64,000 nucleotides of DNA from Leptospira harrisiae. Its GTDB lineage: Bacteria > Spirochaetota > Leptospiria > Leptospirales > Leptospiraceae. The notes beneath the pieces were generated by a model that saw only the letters and a list, made by a program, of their open reading frames with translations, searched no databases and was not told where the DNA came from. Below, in pieces: positions 37,116 to 46,326 of the stretch. The stretch spans positions 186,001 to 250,000 of the forward strand of contig NZ_NPDX01000005.1 of assembly GCF_002811945.1 (NCBI RefSeq), in the 5' to 3' direction. Made by a program: the position numbers and the translations under genes. Every line of letters begins with the position of its first letter. The stretch's first letter is position 1.

Positions 37116-38102
37116 TTACAAAGAAGATAGAATTTCTTTTTTTTTGGCTTCAAATTCTTCGGCGTTGATGAGGCCTTGGTCGAGTAAACCTTTGAGTTTG
37201 GCAATGCGAGCAGCTGGGTCATTGGCTGCAGGTGCCGCACCTTGGCCTCCGCCTTGGTTCATCATACTTCCCATCATTTGGCCCATATTCATTCCCATTC
37301 CCATCCCAGCACCCATCGCACCACCACCTTGGCCTTCGTTTTCTGCAGCGGCTTGCCCAATATCAAACATTTTCTTTTGTTGGTATTTGTCTCCAAGCAT
37401 ATCGATTTCGAATTTATCGGTAATGATTTTTTGGATTCGTTGGTAGTTGGGATCGTTTTGGTCAAAGTTCACCGAAGATACGTTAAACTCTGTTAAGTCG
37501 ATTCCATATTTTTCAAATTCAGGAGCCAGTTTGACCCTTCCTGCGGTGGAACTTTCATCCCTATATTTATTGATCTCAACTACAGAAGTGTTGTTGTTTA
37601 AAATGACTTCAGAAATAAAATCACCAATCCCACGAACGATATTTGGTTTTAAAAATTCATCAATGGATTCGTTGGTAGTTCGATTTCCACCTTTCACCAC
37701 ATTGAGTAAAAAGGACCTCGAATCTTTGATTCGTAATTTATAATCTCCAAAGGCTCGAATGTTTAAAACAATTTTGTATTTTGGATCTTCCAAAGGGATT
37801 GGGGTATTGGTTCCCCATTTCATTGCAAAGATGGCTTTGTTTACATAATAAACTTCTGCTGTGAAAGGAGTTTTTCCACCAAACGGAAGATTGACGAGAG
37901 CTTCTAAAATAGGAATGTTTCCCGTTTTTAATGTATGAGTTCCTGGACCAAAAGTATCTAAAGCCTTTCCTTCTTTAAAAAAAATGGCTTCTTGGTTTTC
38001 ATCCACCACCAGTTGCCCTGCAGTGCTGATTTCATCAGATGGATACTTCCAAACGATTTCATTGGGGCTGCCTTCAAATTTAATTCTATCGATTAGTGCC
38101 AT
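37116..38102 (-). CDS. SPFH-domain protein with C-terminal SHOCT-like segment (YdjI-type)
   Basis: A 328-residue protein. The N-terminal part (SPNEIVWKYPSDEISTAGQL; VDENQEAIFFKEGKALDTFG) and the SPFH-like middle match the YdjI/virion-core-like SPFH family. A Gly/Met-rich stretch lies near residues 258-290, and the end (RIAKLKGLLDQGLINAEEFE) is a SHOCT oligomerisation motif. Such proteins often sit with zinc-ribbon partners, as here. No signal peptide or membrane helix is seen. The gene is the third in a minus-strand cluster with the 175-residue and zinc-ribbon genes. Confidence 0.82.
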   Translation of the reverse strand: MALIDRIKFEGSPNEIVWKYPSDEISTAGQLVVDENQEAIFFKEGKALDTFGPGTHTLKTGNIPILEALVNLPFGGKTPFTAEVYYVNKAIFAMKWGTNTPIPLEDPKYKIVLNIRAFGDYKLRIKDSRSFLLNVVKGGNRTTNESIDEFLKPNIVRGIGDFISEVILNNNTSVVEINKYRDESSTAGRVKLAPEFEKYGIDLTEFNVSSVNFDQNDPNYQRIQKIITDKFEIDMLGDKYQQKKMFDIGQAAAENEGQGGGAMGAGMGMGMNMGQMMGSMMNQGGGQGAAPAANDPAARIAKLKGLLDQGLINAEEFEAKKKEILSSL

Positions 38103-38121
38103 TGTTTATTTCCTTATTCTC

Positions 38122-38649
38122 TTATTTTAAAAAGATTGAGTTTCTAGATTCAAATTGTGTTTCAAAGTTTAACAATAATTTGTTGATTGATTCAATTGCC
38201 GCTTCTGGATTAGTCACAAAAGCAGCGGGAAGGGTATCCAAAATTTCTTTTTGTATGTTCCCCACTTTTTCCAACATCGAAAAGTCATGGTTTAGTAATT
38301 TTTCCATTTCTTCCGCAGTGGCTTTGACCCCAGTACCGAGTCCATTCAGTCCATACCCAGCAGAACCTACTTTCATTATGATTCGATCCAGAAGCGTGGT
38401 TGCTGGATTTGTTTTTCCGATGTTTTGGATTTCTGCCTTCGCCACAAACCCTTCTTCTAGTTTACGAAAACTTTCTTTAAAAGAGGTTAGAATTCCTCCG
38501 AGTTCTTTTCGGATGAGAAGATCGGTTTTTTCATACTCTTGGTTGGCTAGAGCTTCTTCGAATAGTTTGATTTCCTTTAAAAACTTTCGGATGGGATCTT
38601 GTTCGTTCTTAAAACGTTCTAATGTAGATTTTAACCAAGTTTGGTCCAT
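38122..38649 (-). CDS. Hypothetical helical protein in the SPFH/zinc-ribbon cluster
   Basis: A 175-residue, mainly helical soluble protein (TLERFKNEQDPIRKFLKEIK near residue 8). A flexible Gly-rich bit (KVGSAGYGLNGLGTGVKATA) lies near residue 113. I do not recognise a family. It sits between the zinc-ribbon gene (1 bp upstream) and the SPFH gene (19 bp downstream), so the three form one transcript. The conserved neighbourhood suggests a complex. Confidence 0.6.
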   Translation of the reverse strand: MDQTWLKSTLERFKNEQDPIRKFLKEIKLFEEALANQEYEKTDLLIRKELGGILTSFKESFRKLEEGFVAKAEIQNIGKTNPATTLLDRIIMKVGSAGYGLNGLGTGVKATAEEMEKLLNHDFSMLEKVGNIQKEILDTLPAAFVTNPEAAIESINKLLLNFETQFESRNSIFLK

Positions 38650-38650
38650 T

Positions 38651-39397
38651 TTATTCCTCTTTTACGTTCCCTTCTAACGTTTGTATGGTGTCACAAGTGA
38701 TGTAATTAAAGATGACACTTTTTTCTGTTTGGTAGAGTGCTTTGGATGGAAGTGATTTCCATTTGGCCATATCAAATTCACAGTCATGTTTTTCCCCTTT
38801 GGTTTCACCAGTGGACTCTGTGAAATGAACTATATATTTTTCTTCTTTGGTTCCTAAACGTTCACAGCCAATATTAGTGCTTGTACATTCGCGGATTTGG
38901 GGAGAGGGCCAATAAGGTTCTTGTGTGGTTCCAAATCCTTTTGCCACTGCATTTCTCTCAAAGGCCCATTTATCGACGCGGTAACTACAATGGTCATCGT
39001 ACACAGGTTCTTGTCTGTATTTGGTAGTACAACTTTCACTTTCGGAGAAAGTTCCATCTCCACGATCCGAACGAACTGTATGGCAATCTTCTCCATCAGG
39101 TATGCTGTTATAACTTCTGATCTCACGACTTCTGGACACACTGTACGCACCGATAGGCATGGAGTCACACCATTCAGATTCGGAAACTGGTTTGAACTGA
39201 TCGATGGCTATTGTGCGAGACCATTCTTGGTGAGTGATTTGTAATTCTACTTTTTCTGTCCATAACACACCGAGGCAAACAAATCCAATCCCACCAAAAA
39301 CAATGGTTCCGAGTAGCCACAAAACCCATTTGGGAGTTTTTGGATGTGGTTTGACCCAATCGGAATTGGGGAAGTCTAAATCTTCTTTTGCTTTTTG
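38651..39397 (-). CDS. Membrane C-terminal part of a zinc-ribbon protein (frame -1 relative to its N-terminal part)
   Basis: This frame continues from the zinc-ribbon frame after a -1 shift. It has one membrane helix (KWVLWLLGTIVFGGIGFVCL) followed by a domain with several Cys and an acidic DGEDCHTVRSDRGDGTFSES stretch. It has no start codon or ribosome-binding site of its own near the zinc-ribbon stop; the longest open reading upstream simply runs antisense-like through the zinc-ribbon coding sequence. It therefore belongs with 39376-39711 as one gene of about 350 codons. Confidence 0.6.
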   Translation of the reverse strand, partial: QKAKEDLDFPNSDWVKPHPKTPKWVLWLLGTIVFGGIGFVCLGVLWTEKVELQITHQEWSRTIAIDQFKPVSESEWCDSMPIGAYSVSRSREIRSYNSIPDGEDCHTVRSDRGDGTFSESESCTTKYRQEPVYDDHCSYRVDKWAFERNAVAKGFGTTQEPYWPSPQIRECTSTNIGCERLGTKEEKYIVHFTESTGETKGEKHDCEFDMAKWKSLPSKALYQTEKSVIFNYITCDTIQTLEGNVKEE

Positions 39398-39711
39398 TAC
39401 AAGTCTTCCGTGAGTCCATCCTGGTCGGATCTGAGTTTTACATTTTGAGCTCCATCTAGGGAACCACCACAGTTTCCGCAAAACGTGGCTTTGGCTCCGT
39501 TGGCTGTTTGACAAAAAGGACAAACCTTGTCTGCTCCGTAATAGACATGATCTTGGACAGCGACTTTGTCTGCTTCGCTCGGAAAGTATCTTCGATTGGG
39601 ATCTTGTGTGGCTCCACAATTGGGACAATGCCTATGTGTTTTACCTAACAATTTTTTAGTTCCGCAATATTCGCAGTCCCAAAGCATTTCATAGATTCTT
39701 TCTTCTGCCAT
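39376..39711 (-). CDS. Zinc-ribbon N-terminal part of the same protein
   Basis: A 111-residue piece with four CxxC knuckles: CEYC near residue 13, CPNC near 29, CPFC near 63 and CGNC near 78. These form two zinc ribbons. The frame ends in TAG (39376-39378) soon after a KKQKK stretch, whereas the membrane helix and C-terminal domain lie in frame -1. The overlap carries CAAAAAG, a near-slippery heptamer. The start ATG at 39711 has no strong ribosome-binding site. It may be a single gene with programmed or mutational frameshift. Confidence 0.65.
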   Translation of the reverse strand: MAEERIYEMLWDCEYCGTKKLLGKTHRHCPNCGATQDPNRRYFPSEADKVAVQDHVYYGADKVCPFCQTANGAKATFCGNCGGSLDGAQNVKLRSDQDGLTEDLYKKQKKI

Positions 39712-39796
39712 CGCAACAAAGGTTTATCTGCAAAAAATTGACTTTTGCAAGAAAAATATTTCCAATTCGTAAAATCCCACATAGAATCTTACCAAC

Positions 39797-41635
39797 ATGC
39801 GTTTGGTACTAAATCTAGTTCTTAAGTTTCGTTATTTCTTTTTCTCTTTTGTCGTTCTGATTTTCTCTCTTGGTTACCTTCATTCTCGATCAAAACAGAA
39901 TGCAGTTCATCCACTTGATAGTTTGTATTTGAAATTATCACCTAATGTAGTTAAGACGGAAAAGAAAATTGCACTTCGAAGGTTATCTCTTCATTTGCGA
40001 GGTGTGATTCCCAGTGTCAACGAATGGAAAGAATTAGAAGCTCTACCTGCCGACCAAAGTTTAGAATCTTTTGCAGTAAGTTTTTTAAAACAACCTGAGT
40101 TTGCCGAATACTGGGGAACCAAGTTCACCTCTATGTTACGGGACAAATCCAAAGGTCGTAAAATTCCAACAGGCTCGTTTTTCGAATACGTTGCCAGTTC
40201 CCTTCATAAAAACAAACCCTATGACCAATTGGTGCAAGAAATGTTAACCTCTACTGGCAACGTAAAAGAATCGCCAGCAACCATGTTTTATATTCGTGAT
40301 GGAGCCGATCCTTTACAAACAGCCGAGTATGTTGGAAGGTTATTTTATGCAAAACGAGTGGCTTGTGCCAGATGCCATGACCATCCTTATATTTCGGATT
40401 TTACAAGAAGAGATTATTATGCACTCGCAGCCTTTTTTAGCCAACAGTTCTTTCGAGATGGATCTTGGGAAGCAGATCGTTATGGAAAAACTTTGAGTTA
40501 TGTTCCGAGAGAATTAGAAGTTCATCTTCCAATGGAAGAACAAAAAAATCTTCAAGATAAAAACAATGAATGGAATAGAGACAATTGGAGCAAATGGACC
40601 GACGAACAACGAAAAGACTACCAAAAGAAACATGAGGTGGAATACGCAACTCTATATTACCAACCCAAACTTGGACTTCGTTTTCCTCATACTGACGATG
40701 CCCCTGGAGGTGATTTAGTAAGGCCAAAGTATTTAGATGGGAAAGAAGCAAAATTATTACCTGGAGAGGATCGTAGAAAAGCCTTTGCTACTTGGTTAAC
40801 AAATAAATCCAATGATCGGTTTCGGAAAGTGATCATCAATCGAGTTTGGACAGAACTTATGGGTTGGAGTTTTTTCACTCCACTTGATGATTGGAATGAA
40901 GATACTGTGGTGACTGGAGATGAGATTCTAAATCATCTCGATTCTTATTTTTTGACAAACAACTTAAAACTAAAAGAGCTCATTTTATACATTGTGACTT
41001 CCAATGCTTACAATCGTTCACTGACAAACAATCCAAACGACCAAGATCCTATTCGTTATTTTTCTCCCAATCGATTGGACAGTGATCAACTTCTCAACTC
41101 TCTCATTCGAGTCTCTGATTCCCAAAAAATCGGTAACATTCGAGAAAGGAATTTATCTTGGATCTCTGGCTTTATGGATAAAAAACCTTATGATTTGACT
41201 GGAATAGGTAGTATCCGAATTCCTCAGGAAAACCCAAAAGAATTTTCCAACTCAGCTGAGGTAGAGAGACCAGCGCCTTATCATACGATGTTATCTGTAT
41301 TTGGGTCTGGACCAAGAGTGGATATTTCTGATGATATCTCAGAACTTACCATTGAACAAATGTTAACTCTAATGAATGGTCGTGTGGTGGGAAAATTGGT
41401 TTGGGATTTTGGTAACAAAGAGTCTTTGGTGAAACAAGAGTTTGACCAATTAAAATCAATGAATTTGGTTATTTCCAATCTTTACTTTCGACTTTTAGGT
41501 AGAGAGCCAAGTTTAGGGGAAAAAGAAAAAATAAAAACACTTTTGATAAAACCAGATACTGTTTTTGACAAAGACTTACTCCAAGACATTCTCTGGGCTC
41601 TGATCAATAGCCAAGAGTTTCAACACATCAATTAG
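39797..41635 (+). CDS. DUF1549/DUF1553 (PSCyt2/PSD1) domain protein
   Basis: A 612-residue protein with an N-terminal signal or anchor (VLIFSLGYLHS). The DUF1549 part covers roughly 40-220: ALRRLSLHLRGVIPSVNEWK and a CARCHDHPY motif near residue 200. The DUF1553 part follows: KVIINRVWTELMGWSFFTPL near 350 and the QEFQHIN end. The CxxCH-like CARCHD is the haem-binding-style motif of this family. These proteins are typical of Planctomycetes and usually paired with DUF1501, as here. Function unknown; extracytoplasmic. Confidence 0.82.
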   Translation: MRLVLNLVLKFRYFFFSFVVLIFSLGYLHSRSKQNAVHPLDSLYLKLSPNVVKTEKKIALRRLSLHLRGVIPSVNEWKELEALPADQSLESFAVSFLKQPEFAEYWGTKFTSMLRDKSKGRKIPTGSFFEYVASSLHKNKPYDQLVQEMLTSTGNVKESPATMFYIRDGADPLQTAEYVGRLFYAKRVACARCHDHPYISDFTRRDYYALAAFFSQQFFRDGSWEADRYGKTLSYVPRELEVHLPMEEQKNLQDKNNEWNRDNWSKWTDEQRKDYQKKHEVEYATLYYQPKLGLRFPHTDDAPGGDLVRPKYLDGKEAKLLPGEDRRKAFATWLTNKSNDRFRKVIINRVWTELMGWSFFTPLDDWNEDTVVTGDEILNHLDSYFLTNNLKLKELILYIVTSNAYNRSLTNNPNDQDPIRYFSPNRLDSDQLLNSLIRVSDSQKIGNIRERNLSWISGFMDKKPYDLTGIGSIRIPQENPKEFSNSAEVERPAPYHTMLSVFGSGPRVDISDDISELTIEQMLTLMNGRVVGKLVWDFGNKESLVKQEFDQLKSMNLVISNLYFRLLGREPSLGEKEKIKTLLIKPDTVFDKDLLQDILWALINSQEFQHIN

Positions 41636-41644
41636 GGAATCATC

Positions 41645-42931
41645 ATGGATCGCAAAGAATTTTTAAAAAAATCAATTCTCAGTTTGGGACTCAGTCCCTT
41701 TTTGTTTTCTACAAATCCCTTTGGAAGTCTACATGCCGAAGAAGAAGAGGAATCCATTACCCTTCCTTCTAAAGTAAAGTCCGTCATCTTTATTGAAATG
41801 ATGGGAGGGATGAGCCATGTCGATACATTAGATCCCAAACCAAACAGTGCGTTTGGAAAAGTAAATTCCAGCATTTCTGGACTTTCTGTATTGGAACCAT
41901 TTTCTCTTACCGCAAAACAATTACATTCGATTGGAATTGTTAGGTCTACATGGAGTGAAGAAGGGGATCATGGATTCGCACAAATGTTACTGGGTACGGG
42001 ATACCGAATGACAGAAGCGATGGGCTTTCCTGACATTCCTCATTTTGGTGCCGTGATTGCTTATGCTAAAAAATCGAAAGTCAAATCTTCGTATTTTCCA
42101 AGTTATGTGACTATTGGGGGTCGTGGTAGTAAAAATGGGAACTCTGGATTTTTAGGAATCGATTATTCTGGTTATCATGTTGGAAATGTGGATGAACCCA
42201 TCCAACATCTAAACCCATCCTATGGAAAATTTTCTGATGATCGGATCCTTCGAAGAAAGGACTTGGTTTCCTTTATGAATGAAGAGTTTTCTAAAACCTA
42301 TCCCACAAAAGAATCCAAACATTGGAAAAATATGCTCGTGGCGGCCGAAGAGTTTCGGAATTCCAAAAACATAGATAGTTTTCGAATCAGTTTGGAAGAT
42401 GAAAAAACTCGTGCTCGTTACGGAACCACTTGGCAAGGCAAAGCTATGTTACTGGCGAAACGCCTTGCAGCACAAGAAGTTCCTTTCATTCATATCTCGA
42501 TTGGAGGATGGGACACACATACAGGCAACAAAGCACAAGTCACAAAAATAATGAAAGAAACCGATATGGGCATTGCTTCTCTACTCGAAGACTTATATAA
42601 TACAGGGCTCATGAAACAAACGTTATTTGTTCTTACCAGTGAATTCGGTAGAACCCCAGATGTAGGATCAAGAGACGGTCGTGACCATCATCCTAAAGTT
42701 TGGTCAACCTTACTTGGAGGTGGACCCTTTGCCAAAGGATTCGTGTTAGGCGAAACAGATGAAACAGGATCCAAACCTGTGAATCCAAAGGAGGCCCTTC
42801 ATGTAAGAGATCTCATCGCCACCATTTACCAAGCGGCTGGAGTCAATCCCGATGCCTCACTCACCAATTCCTTTGGCCGTCCTTTTCTTTTAACAACGAA
42901 GAAAGCGAAAGTATATGAAGGTTTGTTTTAG
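41645..42931 (+). CDS. DUF1501 family protein
   Basis: A 428-residue protein 9 bp after the DUF1549/DUF1553 gene. Its N-terminus (MDRKEFLKKSILSLG) resembles a Tat signal, with R-K in place of the canonical R-R. The sulfatase-like DUF1501 core shows IFIEMMGGMSHVDTLDPKPN near residue 47, GGWDTHTGNK near 287 and TSEFGRTPDVGSRDGRDHHP near 325. The alkaline phosphatase-like fold suggests metal-dependent hydrolysis, but no member has a firm activity. The neighbouring gene is its usual partner. Confidence 0.85.
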   Translation: MDRKEFLKKSILSLGLSPFLFSTNPFGSLHAEEEEESITLPSKVKSVIFIEMMGGMSHVDTLDPKPNSAFGKVNSSISGLSVLEPFSLTAKQLHSIGIVRSTWSEEGDHGFAQMLLGTGYRMTEAMGFPDIPHFGAVIAYAKKSKVKSSYFPSYVTIGGRGSKNGNSGFLGIDYSGYHVGNVDEPIQHLNPSYGKFSDDRILRRKDLVSFMNEEFSKTYPTKESKHWKNMLVAAEEFRNSKNIDSFRISLEDEKTRARYGTTWQGKAMLLAKRLAAQEVPFIHISIGGWDTHTGNKAQVTKIMKETDMGIASLLEDLYNTGLMKQTLFVLTSEFGRTPDVGSRDGRDHHPKVWSTLLGGGPFAKGFVLGETDETGSKPVNPKEALHVRDLIATIYQAAGVNPDASLTNSFGRPFLLTTKKAKVYEGLF

Positions 42932-43084
42932 TTTGATTTAGCCTGGTTAGGAGTTTTTCGAGTCGAAATAGAGGAGAATGAGACAGAAAGAAGCAAATCG
43001 GTGCTACTTTTTGAGAATATTTACCTTTCTAGGTTCATTTTTCCTTTTCTTACGAAAGAAATTTAAAATACTGATCCCTGATCT

Positions 43085-44113
43085 ATGAAAAAAGCACTCA
43101 TTACCGGAATCACAGGCCAAGACGGTTCCTATCTGGCAGAACTCCTCCTCCAAAAAGGATACGAAGTCCACGGGATCGTTCGTAGAACGAGCCTTTTCAA
43201 TCGCAATCGCATTGAACATCTGCACGGAAACCCAAACCTCCGCCTCCATTATGGAGACATGACGGATTCCTCGAACCTAAACCGAATCTTAGAAAAAATC
43301 CAACCATCGGAAATCTATAACTTAGCAGCTCAGTCCCATGTTCAGGTTTCTTTCGAAGTTCCAGAATACACTGCGGAAGTGGATGCGGTCGGAACCTTAC
43401 GGATTTTAGATGCCATCAAACAAACAGGGATCAATACCCGTTTTTACCAAGCTTCAACTTCCGAACTTTACGGACTTGTCCAAGAAGTACCACAAACAGA
43501 AAAAACGCCGTTTTACCCACGATCCCCTTATGCAGTTGCAAAACTTTATGCTTATTGGGCAGTCGTTAACTACCGTGAAGCATACAATTTACATGCTTCT
43601 AACGGAATTTTATTTAACCATGAATCTCCCCGTCGTGGTGAAGCTTTTGTCACAAGAAAAGTAACCATTGGTGTTTCTGAAGTGAAAGCTGGAAAACTCC
43701 CACACATCACAATGGGAAATATTGATTCCAAACGCGACTGGGGATATGCTCCAGACTACGTAGAAATGATGTGGATGATGTTGCAAAAAGACACTCCAGA
43801 TGACTATGTTGTGGCGACAAATGAAACACATACAGTTCGTGAATTCATAGAAGAAGCTTACAAAATTGCTGGATTTGAAGTAGTATGGGAAGGCAAAGCT
43901 GAGAAAGAAGTTGGTAAGGACAAAAAGACCGGCCAAGTTCTTGTTAAAATTGATCCAAAGTACTACAGACCTACGGAAGTGGAACTTTTGATTGGTAACC
44001 CTGAAAAAGCAAAACTTCAGTTAGGTTGGGAGCCAAAGGTTAAGTTCAAAGAGTTGGTTCGAATCATGATGGAAGCTGATTTAGCTACTCAAGGATTGAA
44101 ACCAGTAAATTAG
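43085..44113 (+). CDS. gmd: GDP-mannose 4,6-dehydratase
   Basis: A 342-residue extended SDR converting GDP-D-mannose to GDP-4-dehydro-6-deoxy-D-mannose. The dinucleotide motif is [20 protein letters not shown] (residues 7-26), then [17 protein letters not shown]. The active site region has STSELYG near 125 and YxxxK in YAVAKLYAY near 155. The ending [18 protein letters not shown] is typical. Its product feeds fucose, rhamnose or perosamine synthesis for surface polysaccharide. It stands alone: no sugar-epimerase or transferase genes are adjacent. Confidence 0.95.
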   Translation: MKKALITGITGQDGSYLAELLLQKGYEVHGIVRRTSLFNRNRIEHLHGNPNLRLHYGDMTDSSNLNRILEKIQPSEIYNLAAQSHVQVSFEVPEYTAEVDAVGTLRILDAIKQTGINTRFYQASTSELYGLVQEVPQTEKTPFYPRSPYAVAKLYAYWAVVNYREAYNLHASNGILFNHESPRRGEAFVTRKVTIGVSEVKAGKLPHITMGNIDSKRDWGYAPDYVEMMWMMLQKDTPDDYVVATNETHTVREFIEEAYKIAGFEVVWEGKAEKEVGKDKKTGQVLVKIDPKYYRPTEVELLIGNPEKAKLQLGWEPKVKFKELVRIMMEADLATQGLKPVN

Positions 44114-44146
44114 AATAACTATCTTTTGAATGGATCGTTTTTTGGT

Positions 44147-44452
44147 TTAAAGACCAAAAAACTGATCCAACATCAATTTCTTCAAAGTTTCTTTTAGTTT
44201 ATCTTGGATATTGACAATCTTCACTGTCATTTTCTTTTCATCCGCTTTGTTTTTGAATGAAAGCAAACGAGAGATTCCTAGGGAACTCACAATCACCACT
44301 TTTTCCAAATCCAAAAAGATTTCTTGAACGTTCTTCTCCAAGATTTCCGCTAAAATCTCTCTTAACTCTGGTGCGTTTCCATCAAGGATCTGATCCATAA
44401 AACGAACACGGATCGTGTTTCCCTTTTCTTCGACTAGTATCTTATCACTCAT
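44147..44452 (-). CDS. STAS domain protein (anti-sigma factor antagonist)
   Basis: A 101-residue STAS domain. The pattern GNTIRVRFMDQILDGNAPEL, then FLDLEKVVIVSSLGISRLLS, shows the phosphorylatable Ser in SSLG near residue 56. This class reverses anti-sigma factor or partner-switching kinases by binding them in the unphosphorylated state. No sigma or anti-sigma gene is adjacent. The gene is the last of a minus-strand string after the cNMP-binding protein (48 bp). Confidence 0.85.
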   Translation of the reverse strand: MSDKILVEEKGNTIRVRFMDQILDGNAPELREILAEILEKNVQEIFLDLEKVVIVSSLGISRLLSFKNKADEKKMTVKIVNIQDKLKETLKKLMLDQFFGL

Positions 44453-44500
44453 ATTTCGTTGGCCTCTAACGTAAGTCAGGAGAGGAAAGTTTGCAAGAAG

Positions 44501-45712
44501 TTATTTCAGCTTCTTTAGCTTATTCTCCATGTTAGCCTTTTTATGATAGAATTGGACGAGTTTTTCTAGTTCTGCCATGTCCGTACAAACAATTTTTCCC
44601 ATGTCCATACGAATAAATTTATTATTCTTCATGATATCTGAGATCAAAAGTTCATCTTTTGGATCCGTAAGTCCCACCATTTTGAGAAGGTCCTTGGTCC
44701 CAATTTCAAAATTGTAACCTTGTTTGGGTGCCACTTTGATTCGATTTTTTTCGGCCAAAGTCATTAGTGTATCTACGATGCGGCCTTGTGGGTCTTTCAA
44801 AAGAAGGTTAGCTAACTGTTTGTAGGCAATCCAAATTCGTTCGGATAAAAGTGTGATAAGCCTTGTTGCCAATTGTGGTTGGGCTTTTACCATTCCTTCA
44901 AAGTTGGCTTTGTTGATGGCAAGGAGTTCCACATCGCCCGCTGCGACAGCAGACGCGGAACGAGGTTTGTTATCAAGGATTGCCATCTCACCAAAAATGT
45001 CCCCTGCTTGGAGAACTGCGAGCATCACCTCGTTCTGGTTTACAATTTTGGAAATTTTAACCTTTCCACTTTGTAAAATAAATAGTTCCTTACCTGGTTC
45101 GTGTTCACAAAAAATCATCTCACTATCTTTATAGTTTCGATTGAATTTATTGTAATCAATGGGCGGTGCTTGGAAAGGTTGGTTGCTTGTCTGCAAACGT
45201 AATTTTGCCTGCGGTACAAACTGTCCGTTAGGAAGGTGCTTTAAATAACTTTGGTAAGCGAAGGTAGCGTGTGATGTATTTTGCTGTTGGAAGTAATATT
45301 CGCCAATTTTAAAAAGTTCGTTTGGATCTTCTTCAACGGCGTTACGAAAAGAAAGTCTTGTAATTGTAGTATCAAATTGTCGTAACTTCATTGAGAAGAA
45401 ACGAATGATATTCATCGCAACTGCCGTAGACTTTTGGATCAGGGTTCCAAATTGGTCGTAACTAACAGAGATTAAAGATACGTTGGTGAGTGAAGTGGCA
45501 GATTCAATCTGTGGGTGTTGGCTCATAGCTGCCACCACTCCGAAAAAGTCACCAGGTCCTAAAACTTGGTTTGGATCTTCTCCGACAACAGCCGTCTCAC
45601 GAGTGACACGTACCTTCCCCTCACGGATGATATAGAAATTGTTCGCATCCTTTTTCCCCTCTACAATGATGTAGGAGTTCGCTGGGAAAGTAACCATTTG
45701 AAAAAACGACAT
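44501..45712 (-). CDS. Crp/Fnr-like protein with two cyclic-nucleotide-binding domains
   Basis: A 403-residue protein. The first cNMP-binding fold covers about 5-115 (SYIIVEGKKDANNFYIIREG). A helical TPR-like segment near 128-165 (YYFQQQNTSHATFAYQSYLK) follows. The second cNMP-binding fold, about 190-300, is better preserved (GDIFGEMAILDNKPRSASAV). A C-terminal winged-helix-like region (KDLLKMVGLTDPKDELLISD) follows. It may sense cAMP or be a structural relic without ligand; the RSASAV motif resembles the cAMP-binding phosphate cassette (RxA). It is followed by the STAS gene. Confidence 0.75.
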   Translation of the reverse strand: MSFFQMVTFPANSYIIVEGKKDANNFYIIREGKVRVTRETAVVGEDPNQVLGPGDFFGVVAAMSQHPQIESATSLTNVSLISVSYDQFGTLIQKSTAVAMNIIRFFSMKLRQFDTTITRLSFRNAVEEDPNELFKIGEYYFQQQNTSHATFAYQSYLKHLPNGQFVPQAKLRLQTSNQPFQAPPIDYNKFNRNYKDSEMIFCEHEPGKELFILQSGKVKISKIVNQNEVMLAVLQAGDIFGEMAILDNKPRSASAVAAGDVELLAINKANFEGMVKAQPQLATRLITLLSERIWIAYKQLANLLLKDPQGRIVDTLMTLAEKNRIKVAPKQGYNFEIGTKDLLKMVGLTDPKDELLISDIMKNNKFIRMDMGKIVCTDMAELEKLVQFYHKKANMENKLKKLK

Positions 45713-45790
45713 TCTTAAATCTCTGAACCCTTTTTGCTCAACGTGCCTAGTTTATTATCGGAGATCCCTAGGGCAATATTTTCGTAAAAA

Positions 45791-46321
45791 TTACTTATTT
45801 TTACTCTCTCCTAAAATTTCCATCTGAGTCAGTTCTAATTCCGCTTCTTGTGCAATTTTACTGGAATACGTATTTTTGATAATGTCCTGAAAAATCTGAT
45901 ACGCTTTGTCTTCCCTGCCCATACGGACATAGGCTTTGCCAGAAATTAAGTAGGATTCGAGTCCTTCTTCCGTATTGGGAAATTCTTTATAAATTTTCAG
46001 TTCGTTTTCAGCAAGTGCCAATACATCGCCTGTCATTCGGTAGTTGGAACTTAAGGTTTTTCGCACTTCGCGTGTTTTGGAATGGCCTGGATAGAGTAAT
46101 AAAAAGCTTTTGCAGGATTCCACCGATTGGTAGTGGTTCCGATCCTCTAGAAACTCTTTTGCCTTCTTGTAGAGGAGTTCCCCTTGTTGGTTTCGTTCGT
46201 CCGCAAAAATTTGACTCACGGAACGATCGGCTAAAAGAGGAAAAAACCCCATAGAAACAAGGATTCCTAGGGTAAAAGTCACTCGTAAGGAGTTGGTCCA
46301 GGCTGTCGAATTCTGTCTCAT
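45791..46321 (-). CDS. TPR-repeat signal-peptide protein
   Basis: About 176 residues from ATG at 46321. An N-terminal hydrophobic signal (VTFTLGILVSMGFFPLLADR) is followed by TPR-like repeats: GELLYKKAKEFLEDRNHYQS near residue 48 and GLESYLISGKAYVRMGREDK near 118. The VWA gene stop lies 5 bp before this start, so they are cotranscribed. TPR plus VWA proteins in Leptospira recall BatC-type stress genes, but this is inference. A longer start at 46411 overlaps the VWA coding sequence and is rejected. Confidence 0.6.
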   Translation of the reverse strand: MRQNSTAWTNSLRVTFTLGILVSMGFFPLLADRSVSQIFADERNQQGELLYKKAKEFLEDRNHYQSVESCKSFLLLYPGHSKTREVRKTLSSNYRMTGDVLALAENELKIYKEFPNTEEGLESYLISGKAYVRMGREDKAYQIFQDIIKNTYSSKIAQEAELELTQMEILGESKNK

Positions 46322-46326
46322 TACTA

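Noticed and set aside
39398..39628. N-terminal 77 codons of the frame at 38651-39628
   Set aside because: They run in a shifted frame over the zinc-ribbon coding sequence, are Ser/Arg-rich, and have no start signal.
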